From NCBI GenBank assembly GCA_017434845.1, contig JAFSGD010000011.1, forward strand, positions 1-41,272: a stretch of 41,272 nt of DNA, written 5' to 3'. Made by a program: the position numbers and the translations under genes. Position 1 is the stretch's first letter; each line of letters starts with the position of its first letter. This DNA comes from Clostridia bacterium. Its GTDB lineage: Bacteria; Bacillota; Clostridia; Oscillospirales; CAG-382. Below, in pieces: positions 22,015 to 31,038 of this stretch. A model generated the notes under the pieces. The model saw nothing but the letters and a program-made list of their open reading frames with translations. It had not been told where the DNA came from and searched no databases.

Positions 22015-24634
22015 TCGTTCTACCCTTGCCTTTCTTAAGGTTAACGATAACGATAACCGCGATTATTGCAATGGCCGCAACAGCCGCAACGATTCCGAGA
22101 ACGATCCAAAGGGTGTTGCCGCCGTTTTCGTCAACAACAGAGGAATCGCTCGAAGCTTCTGTGTTTTCGGAGGAATCGCCCGAAACGACAGCGCTTTCGT
22201 CGGAAGAAGAGGAATCATTCGAGCTATCTTCTGAGGCATCGTTCGAGGTATCTTCAGAGGCATCGCTCGAGGTATCTTCGGAGGTATCCTCGGAGGTGTC
22301 GCCCGAAACGTCGGGATCAACGATGGGTTCATCGGGAACCTCGGGAATATCCGAAAGGTCAAGCTCTTTGTTCGAAACCGAATAAGCCTTGATTATCCAA
22401 GCAAGATCGGCAAGAAGAACCTTCTTTGCGGCATTTTTAAGGTCTGCCTTGTTAACGGCATCAACCGCCGCATTGTATTTTGCGATGCTGAAATCCTTGT
22501 CGGTGAAGGTTGCCGAAAGCGCATCGAGCGCGGAAACGACCTTTCCGGCGTTAGCAGACGAGATTCCCTTGAGCGAGATCATAACGTCGTTGATTCTGCC
22601 CTTGGTGTATTCAACCTTTGCCTTCGCCGCCTTTGCCTTATCAAGTGCGGGGGTTATTGCTTTGTTGCGGTAAACGCCCTTAAGCAAATATTCGCCGGTT
22701 TTCTTTTTAATATAGGCGCTTGCCTCGAAATATACCGAGCCGTCGGCGTAAACCGAGTTGTTATAGTTTGCCTGATCCTCCATTATCTGAGGGGTAAGCT
22801 CTTCCATGAAGATACCCAAGCCGACCGCAACGTAAGCCTTATCGCCTGCACGGTCAACCTGTGCCTTAATGGAATTTTCGTGGCCGTAGCCATAAGACAT
22901 TGGGAACAGAATATCGAGCCAGCCGTTTTCAAGCCAGGTCATATAATCCTGATAGTTTTTGCTCTTTGCGTCCTTGGGATCGGGAACAACGTCGGCGCCG
23001 AGAAGAACGTTGGGTCTGGTTTCGCCGATAAGTTTCTTAACGCGGGAAACGAACTGGGTTATATAGTTACTGCGGAAGTTTACCCAATCGTTCCAATAAG
23101 AAGCCTTGGTGTCATAGGTGGGGCGAACGCCGTATTTTTCTTCGAACTCGTCGAGCGCGGTCTTGCTGTAGCCGTAGTCGATTTCGGCGCTTCTGTCGTA
23201 ATAACGGATATAGTCGAGCTGGAAGCCGTCGATATCATAGGTTTCGAGAATGTATTTATAGGACTGGAGAAGGAAATCGCTTGCCTCTTTGTTTGCGGGG
23301 TCAAGCATCATAAAGCCGTTGGAATTGTCTAACGGAGCGCCCTTGTTGGGAACGCTTAACCATTCGGGCTTTTTAGAAGCAACGCTGAGCGCCTTGTTCG
23401 AGCCGCCCGCATCGCCGACGTAATAGATAGGAAGCCAAATGTGAAGCTCCATATCGCGCTTATGGCAGGAATCGATATAGCTTTGAAGCATATCGAAATG
23501 CTTGAATTTGGGGTTGGTCGAGAAGAGACTGTCCTTCGGCATGGGCATTATCATCGTGCTGTCGTAAAGGGTCTCTATACAAAGGGTGTTTATGCCGAGG
23601 TCATAAAGCTTCTGAACGTAGGCATCAACCTCTGATGCGCTGGTTTGGGTAGGTCTTATCCAAACGCCGCGGTATTCAACGGTCTTGCTTTCGCAAAGAA
23701 TATGGTTAAGGTCGTTTATCTGTTTTTCGATATTTGCGCAGGCAGAACCGAGCGCATCGGCATCCTTGCTCTTTTCATAAGCGGATTTTGCCTTTTTGAT
23801 TGCGGATTCGATCTTATCAAGACCCGATTTTGCCGCTTTTACGTCGATATAGCTGTAATTATCAACAGCAGTGTCGTAAAGCGCCTTTGAATTCTTGAAA
23901 AGGGTTTCAACGCCCGAAAGCGCCGAGCCTTCATCATATTTGAAAACGAGCTTCTTGGTGTTTTTGTCATAGCTTGCGGACATGCCGAGGCGAACGTTGG
24001 TTTGGAACCATTCAACCTTAGCGCCGTGAGCCGAAACGACAAAGCTTCCCTTATCATAGGGAACGCGGTTGTTGTTATCGCCCATTGCGGTTACAACGCC
24101 TGCGGTGCAAACGATTTCATAGCCCCACTCGTTTGTGCCGGTGAGCATGCCGATTTCGTTATAGATAACAACGGTGTCGGCATAACGCACATCGTTAATG
24201 GCATCAAAGGTGGTTTCGAGGCTGTAATAAAGGCTTTCTTCGATAGGCTCATCGGAAACGGTAACGATTCCGCTTGCGTTATAATAAACGTAATCGCCGA
24301 TCTGAATGTTTTGCTTTATCCATTCGCCCATGCGCTTTCCGCCCTCTGTTTGATCGTGGCCGGAAAGCACGAAGCCGTTTGCGGGGATTGCCGCGCCGCC
24401 GCTGGAAAACTTGGTGGCAACGTTATTTTCGATAATAACCTCATAGCCCCACTGGTTTGTGCCGGTGGTTGCGCCGTTATCGGGAGTGTAAATAATAAGC
24501 TGGCCCTCTCCGCGAACGCAGTTAAAACCATCGGCTTTGATCGTTACAGGCTCTGCCGCAGACGGAAAAACAAGCATAGGCACCACGAAAAGCAGAGCGA
24601 GAAGCACCGCGAGCGATCTATAGATCTTATTCAT
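22007..24634 (-). CDS. GHL10-family glycoside hydrolase with C-terminal membrane anchor
   Basis: An 875-residue paralogue of the next gene. Signal peptide at 1-28, two beta modules of the same type (about 31-128 and 140-233), a helical linker, then a GHL10 barrel from residue 320 (EYRGVWIRPTQTS). Instead of a dockerin it ends with a low-complexity Ser/Asp/Glu-rich stalk (about 770-836), one hydrophobic helix (841-864) and a basic tail (KKGKGR), a type I membrane anchor that would leave the enzyme on the outer face of the membrane. AAGGAAG precedes the start. Tandem duplication followed by an exchange of anchors is the simplest history. Confidence 0.85.
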   Translation of the reverse strand: MNKIYRSLAVLLALLFVVPMLVFPSAAEPVTIKADGFNCVRGEGQLIIYTPDNGATTGTNQWGYEVIIENNVATKFSSGGAAIPANGFVLSGHDQTEGGKRMGEWIKQNIQIGDYVYYNASGIVTVSDEPIEESLYYSLETTFDAINDVRYADTVVIYNEIGMLTGTNEWGYEIVCTAGVVTAMGDNNNRVPYDKGSFVVSAHGAKVEWFQTNVRLGMSASYDKNTKKLVFKYDEGSALSGVETLFKNSKALYDTAVDNYSYIDVKAAKSGLDKIESAIKKAKSAYEKSKDADALGSACANIEKQINDLNHILCESKTVEYRGVWIRPTQTSASEVDAYVQKLYDLGINTLCIETLYDSTMIMPMPKDSLFSTNPKFKHFDMLQSYIDSCHKRDMELHIWLPIYYVGDAGGSNKALSVASKKPEWLSVPNKGAPLDNSNGFMMLDPANKEASDFLLQSYKYILETYDIDGFQLDYIRYYDRSAEIDYGYSKTALDEFEEKYGVRPTYDTKASYWNDWVNFRSNYITQFVSRVKKLIGETRPNVLLGADVVPDPKDAKSKNYQDYMTWLENGWLDILFPMSYGYGHENSIKAQVDRAGDKAYVAVGLGIFMEELTPQIMEDQANYNNSVYADGSVYFEASAYIKKKTGEYLLKGVYRNKAITPALDKAKAAKAKVEYTKGRINDVMISLKGISSANAGKVVSALDALSATFTDKDFSIAKYNAAVDAVNKADLKNAAKKVLLADLAWIIKAYSVSNKELDLSDIPEVPDEPIVDPDVSGDTSEDTSEDTSSDASEDTSNDASEDSSNDSSSSDESAVVSGDSSENTEASSDSSVVDENGGNTLWIVLGIVAAVAAIAIIAVIVIVNLKKGKGRTNA

Positions 24635-24662
24635 TGAAAAAATACTTCCTTTCGGTCAAATA

Positions 24663-26132
24663 CTATTTGTCGAGGTCCTCGATCATTTGGTCCATCGCGG
24701 TCTGAGCAGAAGAAAGGTTTGCTTCAAAACGGGATGCGATATTGGTATCGAGCTGGGTATACTGGCCGAGAAGGCTGCCCCAATTGAATGCCGCGCCGAG
24801 ATCGAAGGTTCTGGAAGCGAAGATAAGGTCGAGCATCTCGCCCGATTCGTCATCGCGCGAATCGCGGTATTTAAGCTGGATATCATAATATGCGGGAGTT
24901 ACGTAGTTTTTCGATTGTTCGCCGAGCGCCGAAACGATAAGGCCGATATCGTCAACGTTTTCTGCGCCAACGGGAATATACATTATGGTAGAGTTGCCCT
25001 GAGAAACGGTGTGGTAGTATCTTTCCTGGGTCTCATAATATTTGGGAACGGGAAGAATGCCGAATTCATCATCCATTACGCGGAAGGAAGCGGCATGAAT
25101 AAGGCCGCACATATAGAAGAGCTCTCTGCCCTCGATAAATGCCTTGTGAACGGTTGCTTCCCAAACGTTGGGGTTTGTGCCCGTGTACTTGTTGCTGTAG
25201 GGAGGTGCATTTGCAACCATAACGGTGCTGTTGTCGTTATAGAACTCGATAGCGTCGGAAAGAATGGTGTAGGTTGCCTCGGGCTCTTGCTCTGCAACGA
25301 GATAGGGAAGGTCGTTATCATCCTTGCCGGCGATCTTCTGACCTGCGGCAACGAGGTGAACGTAGAGGTTGTAGGTCTCGGTGCCGAATGCCCAACGGTC
25401 GAATTCGTCGATTACGTTGTCGCCGGTGATGTCAGCGGTTATACCGTTCGAGCAGATCTCAACGAGCTTGTCGAAGGTCCACTTATCGTCGCGAACGAGC
25501 TGATAGAAATCTTCTTCGATGCCGAGGGTGTTTTTGAGGGTTTTGTTAAAGAGAACGCACCAGGTTCCCTGATCGTCATAGGTGTTGATATCGCCGCAGG
25601 TGAAATAAACTCTGTTTCCGATCGAAAGGTCGGCAACGGCGTTCTGGTCCCACCAAGGTGCCGAAAGGTCGATGGTGGAGATCTCGGTGAGGTCCATTAT
25701 CTGTTTTTCGGTTGCGAGGGGGGTTGAGGAGCTGATCGAATCGAAGCAGATATCATAATAGGGCATACCCGAGGTTACCTGATTGCGAATCGTTGTGGGA
25801 ATGGGATCTGTGTTGGTCTTTTCGCCTACTATTGTGCAGTTGTAAGCACTTTCAACATAGTCGACAACAATCTTTTTGGCTTCGTCAACGGAAGAGGGGT
25901 TTTCCTCGGCATACATTACCTCACCGGTATAGCCGAGAATGGAGCCGGAAGCAAAATCCCAGCAAAGAATGCGGAATTCTCTGCCTTCCATATCCTTAAC
26001 GGGAACGGTTATTTTGCTGACCTCTTCGGAAACTTCCTCGCTGCTTGTGCTTTCGGTGGTGTCGTCTTGGCAGGCGGCAAGGAACGGAACAAGGAGAACT
26101 AATGCGAGAATACAAACTAAAAACTTTTTCAT
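24663..26132 (-). CDS. Extracellular solute-binding lipoprotein (ABC sugar type)
   Basis: A 489-residue protein with a lipoprotein signal FLAAC (lipid Cys21) and a Ser/Glu-rich tether, then a bacterial extracellular solute-binding fold (strand FRILCWDF near 50; W-W-D-Q-N region about 160). A calcium-loop-like DITGDNVIDEFD occurs around 230-245. It would capture an oligosaccharide on the outer membrane face for an ABC importer. No permease or ATPase genes are near; instead two GHL10 hydrolase genes follow, the first after 28 bases. It lies 48 bases after ychF on the same strand with no terminator seen between, so some co-transcription is possible. Confidence 0.82.
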   Translation of the reverse strand: MKKFLVCILALVLLVPFLAACQDDTTESTSSEEVSEEVSKITVPVKDMEGREFRILCWDFASGSILGYTGEVMYAEENPSSVDEAKKIVVDYVESAYNCTIVGEKTNTDPIPTTIRNQVTSGMPYYDICFDSISSSTPLATEKQIMDLTEISTIDLSAPWWDQNAVADLSIGNRVYFTCGDINTYDDQGTWCVLFNKTLKNTLGIEEDFYQLVRDDKWTFDKLVEICSNGITADITGDNVIDEFDRWAFGTETYNLYVHLVAAGQKIAGKDDNDLPYLVAEQEPEATYTILSDAIEFYNDNSTVMVANAPPYSNKYTGTNPNVWEATVHKAFIEGRELFYMCGLIHAASFRVMDDEFGILPVPKYYETQERYYHTVSQGNSTIMYIPVGAENVDDIGLIVSALGEQSKNYVTPAYYDIQLKYRDSRDDESGEMLDLIFASRTFDLGAAFNWGSLLGQYTQLDTNIASRFEANLSSAQTAMDQMIEDLDK

Positions 26133-26180
26133 CTGGCGGTCTTCCTTTCGTTTTTTTCAGAGTTTATTATTTTATTTTTA

Positions 26181-27275
26181 TCAAACGTTAAAGCGGAACA
26201 AAACAACGTCGCCGTCGTTCATAACGTATTCCTTGCCTTCGCTTCGAACAAGGCCGGCTTCCTTGCAGGCAACCAGCGAGCCCTTTTCGATAAGAGCCTC
26301 GTAGGGAACGACCTCGGCGCGAATGAAACCGCGTTCGAAATCGGTGTGTATCTTACCTGCCGCGCCGGGCGCCTTGGTGCCGCGCTTTATTGTCCAAGCG
26401 CGAACCTCGGGCTCGCCTGCGGTTAAGAACGAAATCAAGCCGAGCAGAGCATAGGATGCGCGAATAAGCTTTGAAAGACCGGTTTCGCTGACACCGAGGT
26501 CTTCAAGATAAGCCTGCTGCTCTTCTTCGTCGAGGTCGCCGAGCGCGGCTTCGGTTTCGGCGCAAACGGCGATTATTTCCGCTTCTTCGCCCTCGATTGC
26601 CTTTTTAAGCATATTGAAATATTCGTTTTCTTCGTTGGGGCGCGCAAGGTCCTCTTCGGAAACGTTTGCACAATAGATAACCGGCTTGCCCGAAAGCAGG
26701 GGCACGGTTTTTAAAAGCTCGGCTTCGCTTTCGCTGAGCTTAACGTTTCTTGCCGAAACGCCCTTTGTCAGCTCGGCGCAAACCCTTTTAAGAACCTCGG
26801 CATCGGCAAGCGCGCTTTTATCGCCCTTGCCCTGCTTTGTAAGCTTATCTATCTGGCGCTCGAGCATTTCGATATCGGAAAGAATAAGCTCGGTGTTTAT
26901 GGTTTCAACGTCGCGCGCGGGGTCAACCGAATCTTCAACGTGAATTATCTTGCTTCCGCCGAAGCAGCGAACCACGTGAACGATAGCGTCAACCTCGCGA
27001 ATGTGCGAAAGAAATTTGTTGCCGAGGCCCTCGCCCTGAGCCGCGCCCTTAACCAAGCCCGCAATGTCAACGAATTCAACTGTTGCGCGGGTTAGCTTTT
27101 TGGGCTTATATATCTCGGCAAGGCGGTCGAGTCTTTCATCGGGAACGGGAACGACGCCAACGTTGGGGTCGATGGTGCAAAACGCATAGTTTGCGCTTTC
27201 GGCGCCCGCCTTGGTGAGCGCATTAAAGAGGGTGCTTTTGCCAACGTTTGGCAGCCCCACTATTCCAAGCTTCAT
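26181..27275 (-). CDS. ychF: Ribosome-binding ATPase YchF (Obg-like)
   Basis: A 364-residue cytoplasmic P-loop protein of the conserved YchF/OLA1 group, which prefers ATP over GTP and associates with the ribosome. P-loop GLPNVGKST is at 7-15, DIAGLVKGAAQGEGLGNKFL holds the switch II region, and the C-terminal TGS domain includes the RAWTIKRGTKAPGAAG stretch. The ATG at 27275 is chosen: AAGGAG lies 6 bases before it and the protein begins MKLGIVG as in the family; an earlier in-frame ATG at 27299 would lack a site. Confidence 0.96.
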   Translation of the reverse strand: MKLGIVGLPNVGKSTLFNALTKAGAESANYAFCTIDPNVGVVPVPDERLDRLAEIYKPKKLTRATVEFVDIAGLVKGAAQGEGLGNKFLSHIREVDAIVHVVRCFGGSKIIHVEDSVDPARDVETINTELILSDIEMLERQIDKLTKQGKGDKSALADAEVLKRVCAELTKGVSARNVKLSESEAELLKTVPLLSGKPVIYCANVSEEDLARPNEENEYFNMLKKAIEGEEAEIIAVCAETEAALGDLDEEEQQAYLEDLGVSETGLSKLIRASYALLGLISFLTAGEPEVRAWTIKRGTKAPGAAGKIHTDFERGFIRAEVVPYEALIEKGSLVACKEAGLVRSEGKEYVMNDGDVVLFRFNV

Positions 27276-27346
27276 AAGTTTCTCCTTAAATATGAACACC
27301 CATTGCGCCGTTTCAAAAGCGCAAAAAGTTATTTTTTTACCTATTA

Positions 27347-27375
27347 ATTATACTGTATTGCGCCTAAATATGCAA
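27347..27375 (-). promoter_or_regulatory. Promoter of ychF
   Basis: TTGCAT (27370-27375), 17 bp, TATAAT (27347-27352) on the minus strand, divergent from the response-regulator promoter. Confidence 0.7.
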
Positions 27376-27447
27376 TATATAATTTATATTAATAATTTAC
27401 ACACAAAATTGTTTAACAAAAATATACAATATAAAACAAAATATCGG

Positions 27448-27476
27448 TTGACAAGCGGTTTAAAATATGGTATTAT
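27448..27476 (+). promoter_or_regulatory. Promoter of the response regulator
   Basis: TTGACA (27448-27453), 17 bp, TATTAT (27471-27476), near-consensus. Confidence 0.85.
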
Positions 27477-27535
27477 TTGTTTGCAAGATGAAATTAATGT
27501 TAAAAATATATTTGTTAAATAAAAGGAGAATCGGC

Positions 27536-28228
27536 ATGACTACCAAAATACTCGTTATAGACGATGACGTTAATATCTGCGATCTGCTCTCGATGTATTT
27601 GCAAAAAGAGGGCTATGAGGTCCGCACCGCGAACGACGGCCTTGAGGGCATGACCGCTTTTCGTATGTATGAGCCCGACCTTGTTCTGCTCGACATTATG
27701 CTTCCCAAAAAAGACGGCTGGCAGATCTGCCGCGAGATCCGCGAGCATTCCTCCAAGCCTATCATTATGATAACCGCAAAGGGCGAGACCATCGATAAGG
27801 TGCTCGGCCTTGAGCTCGGCGCCGACGATTTCATCGTTAAGCCTCTTGATATGAAAGAGGTTTTCGCCCGCATAAAAGCGGTGCTTCGCCGCTATGCAAA
27901 GCACGACACCTCCGACGGCGAGCTTATTAAGTTTGACAATCTTGAAATTTCGCTTCAGAAATATGAGCTTCGCGTTCGCGGCAAGGTTGTCGACCTCCCC
28001 CCCAAGGAGCTAGAGCTCGTTTATTTCCTTGCTTCGAACTACAACCGCGTTTTCACGCGCGATCAGCTTCTTGATAAGGTTTGGGGCTTTGATTACCTCG
28101 GCGACAGCCGCACCGTTGACGTTCACATCAAGCGCCTGCGCGAAAAGCTCGAGGGCGCTTCGGAAAGCTGGAACCTCAAAACCATTTGGGGTGTGGGCTA
28201 TAAATTCGAGGTTATCACCGAAAACTAA
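27536..28228 (+). CDS. OmpR/PhoB-family response regulator, orphan
   Basis: A 230-residue two-domain regulator. The receiver domain has D9-D11, phospho-acceptor Asp53 in LVLLDIMLP and Lys in FIVKPLD (about 102). The C-terminal winged helix ends with GDSRTVDVHIKRLREKL, typical of the OmpR/PhoB group. The ATG at 27536 is chosen because AAAGGAG (27522-27528) is well placed; in-frame codons further upstream lie in the promoter. No histidine kinase gene is adjacent on either side: ychF diverges and terminators follow. Target genes cannot be told from the sequence. Confidence 0.92.
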   Translation: MTTKILVIDDDVNICDLLSMYLQKEGYEVRTANDGLEGMTAFRMYEPDLVLLDIMLPKKDGWQICREIREHSSKPIIMITAKGETIDKVLGLELGADDFIVKPLDMKEVFARIKAVLRRYAKHDTSDGELIKFDNLEISLQKYELRVRGKVVDLPPKELELVYFLASNYNRVFTRDQLLDKVWGFDYLGDSRTVDVHIKRLREKLEGASESWNLKTIWGVGYKFEVITEN

Positions 28229-28284
28229 AATCAACGTTTCATTTTGTCCTTTCTATATTGTCCTTTCTACAATACTCCTTTCAG

Positions 28285-28315
28285 AAAAAGAGACCTGATC
28301 GTCGGGTCTTTTTTT
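28285..28315 (+). terminator. Terminator after the response regulator
   Basis: AAAAAGAGACC / GGTCTTTTTTT stem with a T-run, 55 bases after the stop. The preceding stretch repeats TTGTCCTTTCTA twice (about 28244-28269). Confidence 0.8.
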
Positions 28316-28414
28316 CATGCCCGCGTGTTTTTTCGCAAGACTTCAAAAAACGGAATTTTCATCATATCTACCGCGAGCGGTTCTGTTTGTTCATAGCAAA
28401 AAGACATAAAAAAC

Positions 28415-28449
28415 AAGAAACCGAAGCAAAATGCTTCGGTTTCTTTCCT
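28415..28449. terminator. Terminator between response regulator and SGNH gene
   Basis: Perfect 14-bp stem AAGAAACCGAAGCA / TGCTTCGGTTTCTT with a 3-base loop, A-rich and T-rich flanks. Serves the convergent minus-strand SGNH gene and backs up the previous terminator. Confidence 0.88.
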
Positions 28450-28491
28450 TAAAAAGCTATTTGTTGTTTGTAAAAAGTACAGATACGCGTT

Positions 28492-31008
28492 TTATTTAAT
28501 AACGTAAGTGCCCAGACAATGACGCTTAACAAGTGCATAGTCGGTTGCGTCGATCGCGCCCGTTTTGTTGATGTCGCCCGCGGTGATCTGGATGTCGCCG
28601 GGAGCATAAGTGCCGAGGCAGGCTCTCTTAACGAGCGCATAGTCGGTTGCATCTACCTCGCCGTTGCCATTGAGATCGCCTCTTACCGCAACGGTATAGG
28701 TCTTGCCGCCGAATTTAACGAGCATTCCGGTTGCAACCTTTTCGGTTGCCGCAACGTCGGCAGTGTCGGCCTTGTTGCGAAGCACGATCTCGCCCGCAAA
28801 GCTTGCAACGAAATCGGAAGCCTTGGTTTTTTCGAGAACGCCGAGAATGATCATGTTATCTTCATCAACGGTATAGCCCGAGCCTTCAGAGGGAACAAGG
28901 CTTTCCGCGGTGTAGGTGAAGGTGTAGGTCTTGCCGTTAACGAACGAGGTTTCGATATCTGCGCTCGCGCAGGTCATTCCCTCGATCTCGGGAACAGCAA
29001 GGGTTATGTGTGCGCCGACCTTGCCGGTGTAGGTAACGGTTTTGATGTTCTTTCCGGTGCTGTCAACGCAGTTAACCGTCATGGTTGCCTTGTTGATACC
29101 ATCGTATTTCGCAAGAAGGTAATCGGAAATAAGCTCGGCAAAGCGGGTGTGGCCATAGGTGCTTTGGTGAATACCGTCGTTGGAAAGAAGGAACTCGGTG
29201 AGGGTTTCGAAATCGCATTCATAGTTGATGTCAACGAGGCCGCAGTTGTATTCGATAGCAACCTGACGCATAGCATCGCAGAAGGAATCCATGAAGCCAT
29301 AGGAATAATCGAGACCGTATTCGCCGGGAGTGTAATATCCGCTTGCGGTGCAAACGGGGTTGGGAGTTACGAAAACAACGTCCTTGCCCGCATCGGTAAG
29401 GCTCTTTGCGAAATAAGCAAGGTTTGCACGGTAAACGTCGAGGCTGATGTTGGGTTTGCCGGTTGCGACAACGCCCGCCTGATCGTTCATACCGAAGCAG
29501 ATGAGAACGATATCGGGGTCTTTTTCGAGAACGTCATCGGTAAAGCGAGCTTTTGCATGGTTGGTGTTGTTGCCGCCGACGCCCGCGTTGATAACCTCGG
29601 TGCCGATATAGCCGTAAAGCATACTTACGTAGCCGGTTCTTGCAGTGAGGCTGTCGCCGAACGCAATAACCTTTTTGTTAACGAGCGAGGAGTTCATTGC
29701 GGTCTCGCTAAGGCATTTAACGGTATAGCGGTTGATCATGCTTGCGGTATAGTTGGTGCCGACAGCATAGATCCAAAGGGTATAGTTGCCGCCAACCGAA
29801 AGAATGCTTGAGGGAATGGTGTAGCTGTTGGTTGAAACAAGGGCGGGCTTAACGAGAAGCTTGCCGTCGGAAACGGCAGAAGCATCGTTGATGGCGATCA
29901 TATAGCCGCTTGCGCCGCTGATAGAATCCCAAGTGAGAGTTACGCCCGAATCGGTGGTGTTGATATAGCCGTTTGCGCCCTGGTTGACCTCGGGAGCGGT
30001 AAGACGGGGCTTGGTATAGTTGGGTGTGTATGCGGTTCGGCTTTCATCGGGAACGTTAGCGCGAATGAGGGGGTTGGAGCCGAGAGTTCCGTTTTCGAGA
30101 TTGATGTCGTAAAGCCAGCATTTTGTGCCGATCTTAAGGTTGTTTATCGCGGTGTTGTTCTGATAGCAATCGAGCAGAGCGAAGCCGTTTTCGGGAATTA
30201 TGGGTTGCTTGGGCGCATTGTTGCCTGCCTGGCGGCTTGCGCTTTTAACAACATAGCAGCCCGAGTTGTCATCCCAATCGAAAACAACGGTGAACCACCA
30301 TTCGAAGTTTCCGCCTGCGGTATAGTTAACGTAATCGCCGTGGCTGTCGGTCATGATGATCGACTTGCCGGTGTTATAGTTGATGTTGTTGATAAGGTTG
30401 GGAACGATATCAATGGAAAGAAGATGCTCTTCTTCGGGGTTGTATGCCTCCATGCCGTCGATGGGAGAGCCGATCTTAATAAAGGAATCGGAAACGAAAT
30501 CGGAAGCATACCAGCTCTTGCCGTTGTTTTGGATAACGCCGTTTGCAAGGTCGGTTCCGTAAAGATATGCGGTGTCGCCCACCTTTAAGCTGTTAACGTA
30601 GGTGTGCGAATCGATAACGGGCTGATTTTTATAGTTGATGCCGCCCGATGCCGAATAGTCGTTACCTATACAAATGCCGTAAACAAAGCCGGTGTCGGGG
30701 ATTTCAAGCGAGGATTTATCATAATTGTTTGCGTTGGTTTGAATATTGATAACCTTATAAACCTTCGCATCGGCATCCCAATCGAAAATAACGGTTTTCC
30801 ACCAAGCGAACGTGCCGAGTGTGCCGAGCAGAGAATAGAGCTCGCCCGAGCAGATTATCGCCGCGCCCTCATAGCCGGGTGCAACGTTGATGTGGGTGAT
30901 GGTAAGCTTTTGGTCGCTTGAGCCGTAAGCAAGGCTTGTTAGGGGAATTGCGGTAACAAGCATTGCCGTCGCAAGCAAAACAGCGGAGATTCGTGAAAAC
31001 TTTTTCAT
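28492..31008 (-). CDS. Secreted SGNH/GDSL hydrolase with dockerin
   Basis: An 838-residue exported protein with a signal peptide at 1-27. Two beta modules (about 35-155 and 197-308) show IPxxGF and K-(V/I)-G-(D/T) features like those in the GHL10 proteins. A fibronectin III-like domain (about 335-430) follows, then an SGNH hydrolase: block I FGDSLT (450-455, nucleophile Ser453), Gly479/Asn480, GMND (506-509) and DGIH (611-614). The dockerin (about 775-838) has GDLNGNGEVDATDY and GDINKTGAIDATDY loops. SGNH enzymes of this layout usually remove acetyl or other ester groups from polysaccharides; the exact substrate is unknown. Single gene with its own promoter and terminator. Confidence 0.88.
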   Translation of the reverse strand: MKKFSRISAVLLATAMLVTAIPLTSLAYGSSDQKLTITHINVAPGYEGAAIICSGELYSLLGTLGTFAWWKTVIFDWDADAKVYKVINIQTNANNYDKSSLEIPDTGFVYGICIGNDYSASGGINYKNQPVIDSHTYVNSLKVGDTAYLYGTDLANGVIQNNGKSWYASDFVSDSFIKIGSPIDGMEAYNPEEEHLLSIDIVPNLINNINYNTGKSIIMTDSHGDYVNYTAGGNFEWWFTVVFDWDDNSGCYVVKSASRQAGNNAPKQPIIPENGFALLDCYQNNTAINNLKIGTKCWLYDINLENGTLGSNPLIRANVPDESRTAYTPNYTKPRLTAPEVNQGANGYINTTDSGVTLTWDSISGASGYMIAINDASAVSDGKLLVKPALVSTNSYTIPSSILSVGGNYTLWIYAVGTNYTASMINRYTVKCLSETAMNSSLVNKKVIAFGDSLTARTGYVSMLYGYIGTEVINAGVGGNNTNHAKARFTDDVLEKDPDIVLICFGMNDQAGVVATGKPNISLDVYRANLAYFAKSLTDAGKDVVFVTPNPVCTASGYYTPGEYGLDYSYGFMDSFCDAMRQVAIEYNCGLVDINYECDFETLTEFLLSNDGIHQSTYGHTRFAELISDYLLAKYDGINKATMTVNCVDSTGKNIKTVTYTGKVGAHITLAVPEIEGMTCASADIETSFVNGKTYTFTYTAESLVPSEGSGYTVDEDNMIILGVLEKTKASDFVASFAGEIVLRNKADTADVAATEKVATGMLVKFGGKTYTVAVRGDLNGNGEVDATDYALVKRACLGTYAPGDIQITAGDINKTGAIDATDYALVKRHCLGTYVIK

Positions 31009-31038
31009 AATATGCTCCTTCTTTTTTATTATAAAAAA

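Noticed and set aside
27467..27535. Longer N-terminus for the response regulator
   Set aside because: The extra in-frame codons overlap the -10 box at 27471 and lack a ribosome binding site, so the start at 27536 is used.
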